A DNA stretch of 64,000 nucleotides from positions 1 through 64,000 of the forward strand of contig NZ_JAUNTS010000018.1 of NCBI RefSeq assembly GCF_030538595.1, given 5' to 3'. The position numbers and the translations under genes were made by a program. Position 1 is the stretch's first letter, and the number at the start of each line of letters is the position of its first letter. Source of the stretch: Kocuria sp. (GTDB taxonomy: Bacteria; Actinomycetota; Actinomycetes; Actinomycetales; Micrococcaceae). The notes beneath the pieces were generated by a model. That model was not told the DNA's origin. It made no database searches and worked only from the letters and a program-made list of their open reading frames with translations. This document shows positions 18,399 through 27,030 of this stretch, one piece after another.

Positions 18399-21020
18399 TC
18401 AGTAGTTCCCCGCTACGGGGGACTCGTAGAGTGACTTGGCGTCTCCTGCTGCGTCCACTGCCGCGCGGACATGCGCGTTCTTCAGGTCGAGCACGCGGGT
18501 TTGGTCGCCTGTGCGTGAGGTGGCTTCGATGCGGTGGAACTCTTCTCCGTACTCGGCGGCGAACGCTGCGAGCCCGCGCAGTTTCACGAGCGCGTCGGAC
18601 AGGTGGTGGCCGTGCGGGTCAACGATGGAAACGCGCACTCCGGGCCCAGTGTGGTCGAAGAATACGAAGTCGGGTCTCATGGTCTTCCACGTGCCTTGCG
18701 CGTCCTTGTAGGCGATGCCGAGGGAGTCTTGGGCGGACCGGGCGGGGTTGCGGTACCAGCCGGCGGCGCCGGGCCGTGCCAGTTCACGGTCGAGCACTTC
18801 AAGTTCCAGGTCGTTAAGCGTGCCGACGGGGTACTGGCCGTCCGCTCCCGCGAGGAGATGCTTGGGCCGGGTGGGCATGGGCTTGGGCTCGGAGTCTTCG
18901 GTCTCGGGCGGGTAGGCGGTCTCCACGAGCGCGTTCTTAGGCCGGGTCAGGTCCATGCGTTGCGGGTCGACGGACATGGCGCGAATGTCGTTGTAGACGG
19001 CCTGCCGCTCCGGGGTTAAATCCTTGATCGCGACCCGGTACTGGTCGAACCACTCCCTGGTGAGCTTCTCGGCTTCCCGGTCCAAGTCATCACCGACCTC
19101 GGGCACGAGCGCGAGGGCGGCGACCTGCACGTACGCGTCCCGCAGCCCGTCGTCGTCCTGGTCGTCGTCAGGTCCAGCGAGCAGGTCCACGTACGTGCCC
19201 GCCAGGTCGGGGGAGAACACCCGACCGGCCTGCCTGTAAGCATCCCGGATCGACCTGTCATCCGCGACCTCAGTGAACCTGTCCAGCGACACGCCCGTCT
19301 GCCCATGGTGCCCTGCGACAGCCTCCCCGTGCACGGTCCATATCTCCGACACGGCGGCGTCGAGCTTCTCCTTGTGGCGGGCTGCCGCGCCGTTCAGGAC
19401 GGCGTGCATCTCCTTGTGTGCGTCTGCGCCGGCATCGGGTCTGAGACCATCGACGGCGAGGGCGTGCGCGAGCGCGGTCAGCCGCTTCACAGGCTTCGCG
19501 CCCTTCCGTGGCAGCGACTGCGACGGAAGGGACACGAGCGCGTCCCACACGGAGTCCGGTACGTCCGGGTTGGGCGTCATCGTCTCCGGGCGGATGAGGA
19601 CACGCCGGCCTGTCGGGTCGGGGAACCCGTCCAGCTCTCCGGTAAGGATCTGCACGACCTGAGTTGCGGTCTTCCGGTCGAAGAACGGCAGGATGCACTC
19701 CACGCTGTTCAGGACCTCGTTCCCCTCAATGCGCATCGCCAACGGGGTGCGGACGAGCCGGCCGAGAAGCTGGGTGATGTGGGTTGCGTCCTTCGCGGGC
19801 CGGAACGACATGAGCACCTCCGCGCGGGGACAGTCCCACCCGGTGGAGATGCCGTCCTTCGCGATGAGCACGCGCACGCTCGTGTCATCCTGCACCCGCT
19901 CCGGCGAGATGTGCCTTACCGCGTACGGCCCGTACGTCTGCGTGGTGTGGTCGCCGAGGACATGCGCGACCTCGTCCCCGCCGAGCTCAGGCCACTCGTC
20001 GAACACCACGTCCAACGCCCGCGCCACCGTGTCCGGGTCGGGCGTGTTCGGGATCTGCAACACCATGAGCGGCACCACCGGGTCGGTCTTACTGCCGTCA
20101 CCGGTCTGGTCAGCGTGCACTGCCGCGTACTCCGCCCACGCGGCAGTGGACTCCTTGATCTTGCGCGTCGCACGGGTCAGAAGCACCGTGTCGAACACGC
20201 CTGTCTCGGCCGGGATGTCGAGCACGATCGTGTCCTTCAACAGGCCGGACGCATGCACCCGTGCAGGGTCCACTTGCACTCGGTCCAAGCCCCGCCTCGA
20301 CGCGGCAACCTCTGCGGCTTTCATCGCCTGCTCGAACCGGTCCACGGTCGCGGAGACACCCCACACGACCGGCATCGGCGGCACTTCCGCATGGCCGTTC
20401 ACTAGCCGACGCAGGATGGTGGGCTTGTCCGCCGACGCCTTCGTCCCGAACCCACGATGTGCCTCGTCCAACACCATGTAGAGGGTGAGGTTGGGGTCTT
20501 CAATAGTGTTCCGGAGCGTGTCCCAGATGGTGAAACCTTGGAGATCCGGTCGCACGGAGGCACGCAGGTCCGGGATCTGGTTATCTTCATCCCCGGCGTC
20601 GTGCCCACGGGTGAGACGGGAGGTCTTGGTGAGCTTGTCAGTGTTCAGGAAGTACACCTTGCCGGGGGAAAGCTTCTCCTCGCTGAACGGGTGCGCGATC
20701 ACGCGCAGGTCGGAGTGGGTCAGCTCGTCGGACGCGGCGAGCAACCGGAACCGGGTCTGCTCGTTTAGGTTCGGGTCGTCGGAGAACCACAACACCACCG
20801 CGGACTCGTCCGGCTCGAACCCGAGCTCGTCGTGCCCGTAGAACAACGCCTCAATCACCGCCGCGGCCATCACCGTCTTACCCGCACCTGTCGTCGCCGT
20901 CAGAGCGAACTGGCTGGTGCGCCGCAAGCGCGGGTTGTGGAACATCTCCCGCGCCTCGGCCAGGTTGGAGAGAATGTCGCGGACCGCGTCCTGCTGGTAG
21001 TCCTTCAGGGTGTACCGCAC
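18399..21020 (-). CDS. Type III-like restriction subunit Res (SF2 helicase)
   Basis: The 873-aa protein begins with a GTG. It has the SF2 helicase motifs I (TTGAGKT, 43-49), II (LDEAHRGFG, near 195) and VI (ITQLLGRLVRTPLA). The C-terminal part has a nuclease-like RPDFVFF followed by VSIVDPHGHHL, where the lysine of a PD-(D/E)xK site would read His. It starts 4 bp after the mod stop, so the two are coupled, as in type III restriction systems. Target recognition would come from Mod. Confidence 0.83.
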   Translation of the reverse strand: MRYTLKDYQQDAVRDILSNLAEAREMFHNPRLRRTSQFALTATTGAGKTVMAAAVIEALFYGHDELGFEPDESAVVLWFSDDPNLNEQTRFRLLAASDELTHSDLRVIAHPFSEEKLSPGKVYFLNTDKLTKTSRLTRGHDAGDEDNQIPDLRASVRPDLQGFTIWDTLRNTIEDPNLTLYMVLDEAHRGFGTKASADKPTILRRLVNGHAEVPPMPVVWGVSATVDRFEQAMKAAEVAASRRGLDRVQVDPARVHASGLLKDTIVLDIPAETGVFDTVLLTRATRKIKESTAAWAEYAAVHADQTGDGSKTDPVVPLMVLQIPNTPDPDTVARALDVVFDEWPELGGDEVAHVLGDHTTQTYGPYAVRHISPERVQDDTSVRVLIAKDGISTGWDCPRAEVLMSFRPAKDATHITQLLGRLVRTPLAMRIEGNEVLNSVECILPFFDRKTATQVVQILTGELDGFPDPTGRRVLIRPETMTPNPDVPDSVWDALVSLPSQSLPRKGAKPVKRLTALAHALAVDGLRPDAGADAHKEMHAVLNGAAARHKEKLDAAVSEIWTVHGEAVAGHHGQTGVSLDRFTEVADDRSIRDAYRQAGRVFSPDLAGTYVDLLAGPDDDQDDDGLRDAYVQVAALALVPEVGDDLDREAEKLTREWFDQYRVAIKDLTPERQAVYNDIRAMSVDPQRMDLTRPKNALVETAYPPETEDSEPKPMPTRPKHLLAGADGQYPVGTLNDLELEVLDRELARPGAAGWYRNPARSAQDSLGIAYKDAQGTWKTMRPDFVFFDHTGPGVRVSIVDPHGHHLSDALVKLRGLAAFAAEYGEEFHRIEATSRTGDQTRVLDLKNAHVRAAVDAAGDAKSLYESPVAGNY

Positions 21021-21024
21021 GCCG

Positions 21025-23205
21025 TCACCGCCTGCCCGTGTTGATCTCGAAGTTTCGCAGGTACGACTCGTACAGGCGCACCACGTTCACCGTCTCCGGC
21101 AACGACTTGGCGACCATCTGGAACCGCCGGTCGTCGTCCGTGACCACGAACACCAACCCAACCTCCGCGTCCGAGACGGTCCGCGTGAAGTCCTTCGCCG
21201 CGTCCAGATTCACTAGCACGCCGTATGTGTCGGCCACGTCCCAACCCTCCTCCGGCACTGAGTCAATCCGACGGCCACGCGACCCCGCGCGCAGCCACAG
21301 CAACGGCGCAACCATCGCGAAGTCACGGTTCCGTGCGACCCGCCACGGTGACTCATAGGTCAGATCGAAGAACTCGACGTTCTCCTCGAAACCCTCCGAA
21401 AGGGGGAACTCGTCGATGAACTTGTAATCCCCCTTGACCGGCTTCCCATCATGGGTCTCGCCTGTCACGGCAGCTCGAATGCGCGGCTTCGTCACGTAAT
21501 CGCAGATGCCAAGTCGTTCCCACGCCTCGTCTCCGGGCCTTAGCCCCTTCTTGCGCAACCCTGCCTGCTCGTCTGAGCTGACCTCGTTGTTCGTGATCAC
21601 GATCGCCTGACGGCGGCCCCCGTCGGCGTGGTTGAGACGCATGACTGCATGCGCGGTCGTCCCCGATCCAGCGAAAAAGTCAAGCACCGTGGCGTTGGGC
21701 TTATGACTCACGAAGAAGCGAAGCGAGTCCTCGACTGCATAGAGTGACTTGGGGAACGGGAATGACCTGCCGGGGATGAACGCCGACAGCAGCGTGGACC
21801 CGTATTCGGACGCGTTGTGGCTCGTCACCTTCCACTGGGTCGGGGCAACCCGCTCGTCTTCGCCCTCACTGGGGAGAGACCATGCAACCAATGACCCGTC
21901 AGCAGCGCGCCCCTCGATCTGGTACCTGTCGGACATGACCTCGGCATACGCCCCGTCGGAGAGGTAGTTGACCACGAACCCATAGTCGGTCTTCCGACCG
22001 AGACGCACACGTCCCTGACCAATCCGGGTACGGAGCTCATCAGCACCGACCTGCCATCGTCCCTCACTCCCGTTCCTACGGAGCGGCAGGATGGGCACCA
22101 GCCCTTCGATCCTTGGGGCAACGCGCTCACCCTCCGGGATCGGTTCACCGACGTACTTAATCTGTCGGCCCTCGGGGTCTGAGTAGATCGGGTAGAACAT
22201 GGTCGGTCGGTCCTTGCGGGCTGAGTTCGACCCTCGGCGCATCATGGAGGACCATCCCGGCTCGCGGCGCCTGTTATCGGTGCCTTCCTCGTCAACAGCC
22301 GCGACGGTGTCGCTGCCGTAGGCCGCCTTTGGGGAGGGAGACCACTCTCTTGAAAGTGGCAACCGTGCGGGTACTGCGGCGCCCAACATTACGAAGAAGA
22401 GGTACTCGTCGGCCCGCCGGAATCCGCCGCGGCTAACCCCCTTCGGGTTGATTAGGGTCGACACCATCTGGACGCGAGCGCCCGGAAAGGTCTGGTCGAT
22501 TAGCAGTGACAGGCGGGCGAACTCGCGTTCGTCGATAGCGACGATGAGCACTGAATCGGTAGGATCGAGGAGTTCTCGGGCGAGCAACAGCCGGCGTTCC
22601 ATGAACGCAAGCCACTTAGAGTGGCGGTACAGGTCCTCACCGTCCACGTAGTCGTTGTTGTACTTCCAGTCTTTCGCCCCCGAGTTGTACGGCGGGTCGA
22701 TGTAGATGCAGTCAACCTGGCCGCGGTGGGTGTACAGCAAGGTCTGCAATGCGTGATAGTTCTCCGCGTTGATCACGGTATGGAACGGCTTGTCCGGGCC
22801 GCCCCGCTCAACTCTGCCGGTGGACACGAGGCCGGGGTAGATGGGGTCGCGGAACTCGGCAACGACCACGATGTCTTCCACGGACACGACCTGGGTTTCG
22901 GATGCGCCGTCAGGTCCGGTGAGCTCGACGTGCGCGATCCGGTCCTCGTCCACGGTCTCGACCCGCGTCACCCGCCAAAGCCGCTGGTCGCCGCGCGTCG
23001 TTGTTTCACGGGGCGGAAGGACGCGCACCTTGTCGCCTTTGCGTACAGGGCGGCCCGGCAGCTCGACGGCTTCAGGTTGGTGGCGCTCGAAGTTCAGGCC
23101 GAACGGGCGGCGTTCCTGCAGCACTCGGATCTCGGCTTCCAAGTCAGCCCCCAGGGTGGGGTCTTTCGCTTTTGCCTGGGCGAGCAGGTCGGTCAGCCGT
23201 GACAC
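21025..23205 (-). CDS. Type III-like DNA methyltransferase Mod (beta-class, adenine/cytosine N)
   Basis: A GTG at 23205 with GAGG upstream gives 726 aa. The catalytic DPPY (about residues 170-173) precedes the SAM motif FFAGSG, the beta-class order of type III Mod proteins. The target-recognition region lies between them. It methylates DNA to mark self and supplies specificity to Res. An extra N-terminal domain (RPVRKGDKVRVLPPRE and on) precedes the methyltransferase. A longer open frame reaches 23295 but lacks a ribosome site. Confidence 0.87.
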   Translation of the reverse strand: MSRLTDLLAQAKAKDPTLGADLEAEIRVLQERRPFGLNFERHQPEAVELPGRPVRKGDKVRVLPPRETTTRGDQRLWRVTRVETVDEDRIAHVELTGPDGASETQVVSVEDIVVVAEFRDPIYPGLVSTGRVERGGPDKPFHTVINAENYHALQTLLYTHRGQVDCIYIDPPYNSGAKDWKYNNDYVDGEDLYRHSKWLAFMERRLLLARELLDPTDSVLIVAIDEREFARLSLLIDQTFPGARVQMVSTLINPKGVSRGGFRRADEYLFFVMLGAAVPARLPLSREWSPSPKAAYGSDTVAAVDEEGTDNRRREPGWSSMMRRGSNSARKDRPTMFYPIYSDPEGRQIKYVGEPIPEGERVAPRIEGLVPILPLRRNGSEGRWQVGADELRTRIGQGRVRLGRKTDYGFVVNYLSDGAYAEVMSDRYQIEGRAADGSLVAWSLPSEGEDERVAPTQWKVTSHNASEYGSTLLSAFIPGRSFPFPKSLYAVEDSLRFFVSHKPNATVLDFFAGSGTTAHAVMRLNHADGGRRQAIVITNNEVSSDEQAGLRKKGLRPGDEAWERLGICDYVTKPRIRAAVTGETHDGKPVKGDYKFIDEFPLSEGFEENVEFFDLTYESPWRVARNRDFAMVAPLLWLRAGSRGRRIDSVPEEGWDVADTYGVLVNLDAAKDFTRTVSDAEVGLVFVVTDDDRRFQMVAKSLPETVNVVRLYESYLRNFEINTGRR

Positions 23206-23330
23206 GTCGGGGTTTCCTCTCGTGGCGCTGTCGCGCCGGGGCTTGTTGCTCTGGTCGAGTCTAGGTAAGGGCACCGACAGAATCGGCCAGGGCACGCTGA
23301 CCGCGGGTCGTTCGTCCTAGAAGGTGAGCG

Positions 23331-24248
23331 TCAGGAGTCGGTCAGGATGCGGTACCGGAAACGCACTGAGGCAGGTATGTAATCCGGCTGGGTCACCTCA
23401 CGCTGAACGGCGAGCAGGTCGACGAGGCAGAGGGCGCCCTGCTGGTTCTGCAGGATGATCTGCTGCCCGACGTGCGCGACGACACTGCGCCCCGGTGTGA
23501 GCTGCGAGGCCAGTTCCTCGTGCTGGGTGGCTCCCGAGAGGTTCAGCCCGACTGCGTGGATGTAGTCCTTGAGGACGTACACGGACTGCGCCCCGCAACC
23601 TGAGATGAAGAACGCGAACTCGAACTCCCCGCACCCCAGACGATAGGTCCGGCCGGGGCTTCGCTCGTAAGCGAAGTCGACCTCTCCCTCAGTCGCGGGG
23701 TCGGCCCAGGAGGCGGGGTCCCGCTCGCGATCGATCGTCTCCAGCCGGACGCTGCGCGCTCGCAGGGTCGCTATGGACGTGGCGTGGTCACGGTTCGCGG
23801 GAAGGTCCTCCATCCATCGCCAAAGCTCTTCGACCTGTTCACTGCCGGGGAACCGTCCGTTGGTCGGGTCAGCGACGAACGGGTGGCCCTTCGGCATCTC
23901 GGGCGCTAGCCACGCAGGCAGCGAGAATCCGGGGTTGTCCTTGAACACGACTGAAAGCCATGTCGGCGGTTTGTCCTCGTAGGCGGTCTTGAACCAGCCG
24001 TTCTCGATGCCGACGCCGCTGTCTGGGAGGTGGTCCGCGCGGTAGACGTAGTTCTCGTCCACGACGAGTAGGACGTGTCGGCTGTCCGTTGCGCGTTGCA
24101 TGAACCCGGTCAGGCTGTCCCCGTAGTCCACGTCGGCGTCTACGAGCACGTCATATCCAATGGCTTTGAGGTTCGCTGCGAGCAAGCGCACCCACTCGCG
24201 GTGTTGGTCGGAGGTCCACGCGTAGGAGATGAAAAGGTCAGCGGTCAC
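23331..24248 (-). CDS. TIR-domain protein (putative NADase effector)
   Basis: The 305-aa protein starts with a TIR fold: LFISYAWTSDQHREWV, then GYDVLVDADVDYGDSL, then SGVGIENGWF, where Glu82 matches the catalytic glutamate of NAD-cleaving TIR proteins. The C-terminal about 150 residues are unassigned and may sense the trigger or bind a partner. It is read toward mod with a 125-bp gap. Such proteins deplete NAD+ on infection. Partnership with the OLD-like protein or with the restriction genes is inferred only. Confidence 0.8.
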   Translation of the reverse strand: MTADLFISYAWTSDQHREWVRLLAANLKAIGYDVLVDADVDYGDSLTGFMQRATDSRHVLLVVDENYVYRADHLPDSGVGIENGWFKTAYEDKPPTWLSVVFKDNPGFSLPAWLAPEMPKGHPFVADPTNGRFPGSEQVEELWRWMEDLPANRDHATSIATLRARSVRLETIDRERDPASWADPATEGEVDFAYERSPGRTYRLGCGEFEFAFFISGCGAQSVYVLKDYIHAVGLNLSGATQHEELASQLTPGRSVVAHVGQQIILQNQQGALCLVDLLAVQREVTQPDYIPASVRFRYRILTDS

Positions 24249-24328
24249 TCTCTGATCGTAGGAGGCCGGGGAGACTCGTTCGGCGAGTCGGCTGGTCCCT
24301 GGAGGCGTGTCAGTGTGGACTGTGGGTT

Positions 24329-25147
24329 GTGCCCGTCCCCGTCCCGCGCTGGTTGCTGTACAGGCTCGTCTACGTCTCCGAAACGGGTAACCGGAGGGTG
24401 ATCACTACGCGGCCGCATCCTGAGATTGTCGGCAGCCCCGTGCCAGCGGTCCTCGACTCGTCGTGGCTTGCGTCGGGAGAGGACCTGCGGGGGACACCGA
24501 CGCACGCGGTGGTGCAGGATCTTTTTGATCAGGGCAGCCCGCCCGCGGTGGAGGTTTTGGCTGATCACGGGGCGTGGGGTGCGGAGTCCGTCGATTTGGG
24601 TTCGGGGCTCGTGGATGAGGTCGACTGGGAAGATTCGCCCTTCGGGGGCGCTGCGTTCCGTGGGCGCCCCGGTTTCACGTACTCGGGGGAGACGTTGGAT
24701 CGGGTGGTGTTCGTCCGGGCGGGGGTGCTGCCTGCTGACCAGGACACGCTCGTTGTTTCTCTCAGTCGGTTAGACGGTTTCGCCTCTGTGGAGGAGATGT
24801 TGCGAGCTGACCCGTTGGACTCTTTAGACCGTGTGAAGGTGGGGTTTAAGTCGAACGTGTATGCGTCGTTGCGCCACCGCGGCGACGACTACCCGGCCTA
24901 CTTGGCGGTTGTGGCCGGGTTGGGTCTCGCGGAGGGCATGATCCCTGCAGGGATGGTGCTGGGCATCTGGGACGTGAAGGGTGTGTCGGGGCGACAGGAC
25001 GGGGAGGCACAGGACTTCTACGCGTGGGAGTCGCCGCTGGTACGTGTGCTGCGCGCCTCGCTGGTCGGCACAGTGATCCCGCCGGTTCCCGGCGCAGTCT
25101 GGCGCTTACCCGACAGCGGAGAGGACGCCCGCGACAGCAGCGGGTAG
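24329..25147 (+). CDS. Unknown cargo protein, the only plus-strand gene in the transposon
   Basis: The 272-aa open frame begins with a GTG and is divergent from the TIR gene (80 bp apart). No known domain is recognised; the sequence is acidic and soluble-looking, with no membrane segments. Its 3' end overlaps the convergent tniQ by 42 bp. It sits between the defence cargo and the transposition module, so it may be a defence partner of the TIR protein, but nothing in the sequence proves this. Confidence 0.65.
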   Translation: MPVPVPRWLLYRLVYVSETGNRRVITTRPHPEIVGSPVPAVLDSSWLASGEDLRGTPTHAVVQDLFDQGSPPAVEVLADHGAWGAESVDLGSGLVDEVDWEDSPFGGAAFRGRPGFTYSGETLDRVVFVRAGVLPADQDTLVVSLSRLDGFASVEEMLRADPLDSLDRVKVGFKSNVYASLRHRGDDYPAYLAVVAGLGLAEGMIPAGMVLGIWDVKGVSGRQDGEAQDFYAWESPLVRVLRASLVGTVIPPVPGAVWRLPDSGEDARDSSG

Positions 25148-25981
25148 GCCCAACTCGTCAGAGTGCCTGAGCAAGTTCCACCGGTCGGGCTGAACCGCGG
25201 CGCCCGGCGCGAGGTACTGCTGGCGTCTGTGCGACCGGAGGGCGAACAAGACAGTCTGCATCCGAGTGGACGCGCGCCACGGTTCGTTGTCCTCGGTGGC
25301 GGGCACGATCCGGCGGCTTTCCGCGTCGAGTGCGCTGCGGACATCGACGGGGTCTGTGGCGGGGTCTGTGGCCCATGCCAGCAAGCTCCCGCGGGTGAGA
25401 ACGCGCGCGAACGCGACCTGCTCCGGGTAGAGGACGGCGTCGACGGGCAGACCACCGCTTGTCTCTTGGCGGGTAGTGATCGTCGTAGGCGACACCGCCA
25501 TTCGCGCGCATTCGGCGGCAATGGTCATGGCGGCGCTGTCGAACAGCACAAGGCGCGTCGCGAGAGTAGCCCGATAGTGTCGCTCGGCAGTGAGCGCTGC
25601 GGGAAACGAATGGAGGCGCGGCTGATCGGTGCTACCCATCCATCGCTTGTGCCGCACGCAAACCTGTCCTTGGGTGGGGAGACGCCCGTAAGCTTCCTGC
25701 CCGCTCGCGCATTGCAGGCACAGAAGTCGGTCCGTGACACGTTCCCCCATAAGCACCTGTGGCACCGTGAAAGCTGACGGGTGCAGGGCGCCGAGCTCGC
25801 GCCACGCTTGGAGCCGGTCGGGGTGCCGTCGTGACAGTGAACGGACGATCCGTCTGTCCCACAGTGCCTTCTCGATCAGGCGCACGTCCGTGCCGTTTCG
25901 CCCCGCTGCCCGGCGGGCGTATGTGTCCACGTCCTCCCCGCCGTACAAGCGGGTCGGTACGGGCAACGGAGTGAGAGTCAT
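25106..25981 (-). CDS. tniQ: TniQ-family target-selection protein
   Basis: The 291-aa protein carries a TniQ-type zinc motif: C88xxC91, then C108xxH111 followed by KRW. TniQ/TnsD proteins choose the insertion site and recruit the AAA regulator. Its start overlaps the tniB stop (ATGA). Given that the element lies beside dif, this protein is the best candidate for recognising that region or the proteins bound there (inference). The C-terminal half is not assigned. Confidence 0.85.
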   Translation of the reverse strand: MTLTPLPVPTRLYGGEDVDTYARRAAGRNGTDVRLIEKALWDRRIVRSLSRRHPDRLQAWRELGALHPSAFTVPQVLMGERVTDRLLCLQCASGQEAYGRLPTQGQVCVRHKRWMGSTDQPRLHSFPAALTAERHYRATLATRLVLFDSAAMTIAAECARMAVSPTTITTRQETSGGLPVDAVLYPEQVAFARVLTRGSLLAWATDPATDPVDVRSALDAESRRIVPATEDNEPWRASTRMQTVLFALRSHRRQQYLAPGAAVQPDRWNLLRHSDELGLPAAVAGVLSAVG

Positions 25982-27021
25982 TGGGCTCGCTTCAGCCTTG
26001 CCCGCCCGTCCCGCGGGGAAGGGAGCGCCGCCGCGCGGAGTTGCCCTTCCGCGTTCTGGTCTATGCGGATCCGGTCAAGTTTGGCGCGATCGATCTTCTC
26101 ACTCTTGTCCTCCATCGCGAGTTGGGCCGCTTTAGACACGAGCAGGCGCAGCGACCCAATGGACCCGCCGGTCCGGTCGTACAGGTAACTGGACATGCCC
26201 TCAAGCGTGCCGTTCTTGTGTTTGGCGAGGGGGAGGAGTTCTTCGACAGCGACGACCAGGTCAGCCCAGTCGTCTCGTTGCTGCTGCGTCCCGTGCCCGA
26301 ACGACTGCATCTCATACATCGTGACGCGGCCGGCGAGCTGAGCGCCGATGGTGCCGGTGAACAGGTCAGAGGTGGGAAGGTCGATGCCGACGTACACGAA
26401 CACCGCGTCGAGGCGCTCAGCGAACCCTTTCAATGCGGACGCCGCGTCGGCGCCGGTGGTGGAGCGTGTTTTTAGGTTGTGGATCTCGTCTAGCAGAACC
26501 ATGCTCGTTCCCAGTTCGCGGAGTACGGTGATGACTTGTTCGGTTAGTTCCTGCGCGGTTGCTTGGCGGTGCATGGGTAGGCCCAGCCATTGGCAGAATG
26601 CGGCCATCATGCCTTTCGTGGTGGTCCCTGCGGGGGTGGGCACGTAAACGACGGGGGCGTAACCGTCGTCGTTTTCACGGCTGGTCCTGGCCCTCATGCG
26701 CGTTTCGTGCTGTTTCGCGATCCACATGGTCGCGGTGGACTTGCCGAGAGTGGAAGGGCCGGAGACGGCGAGACCGGGGCGTGCGGTGAACTTCTTCGAC
26801 GCGAGCGATCCGACGAGCAGCCGCGTGTTCAGGTCGATCGCGTCGGTGTCTGGTGTGGACAGCACGATGTTTCCGTCAAGGAACGCGATCCGCTGCTCGT
26901 CATAGTCGGCCTTCTCGGTGGGGGAGAGGGCTTCGAGTTGGGCTGGGCCGAGGCGGGCGGGTTCAACGGGTGCGTCTGTGACGTACTCGCGCCAGGCTTG
27001 GAGGGTGTCGGGGATCGCCAT
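25978..27021 (-). CDS. tniB: TniB/TnsC-like AAA+ transposition regulator
   Basis: The 347-aa AAA+ protein has Walker A GPSTLGKST (88-96) and Walker B MVLLDEIHNL near residue 175, as in TniB/TnsC. These ATPases form filaments on target DNA and activate the DDE transposase. It starts 9 bp after tniA and overlaps tniQ by 4 bp within the four-gene operon. Confidence 0.93.
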   Translation of the reverse strand: MAIPDTLQAWREYVTDAPVEPARLGPAQLEALSPTEKADYDEQRIAFLDGNIVLSTPDTDAIDLNTRLLVGSLASKKFTARPGLAVSGPSTLGKSTATMWIAKQHETRMRARTSRENDDGYAPVVYVPTPAGTTTKGMMAAFCQWLGLPMHRQATAQELTEQVITVLRELGTSMVLLDEIHNLKTRSTTGADAASALKGFAERLDAVFVYVGIDLPTSDLFTGTIGAQLAGRVTMYEMQSFGHGTQQQRDDWADLVVAVEELLPLAKHKNGTLEGMSSYLYDRTGGSIGSLRLLVSKAAQLAMEDKSEKIDRAKLDRIRIDQNAEGQLRAAALPSPRDGRARLKRAQ

Positions 27022-27030
27022 GTGGTTCTC

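Noticed and set aside
19305-20405. Long plus-strand open frame opposite res
   Set aside because: Antisense shadow of the helicase gene, with His/Arg-rich composition and no recognisable domain.
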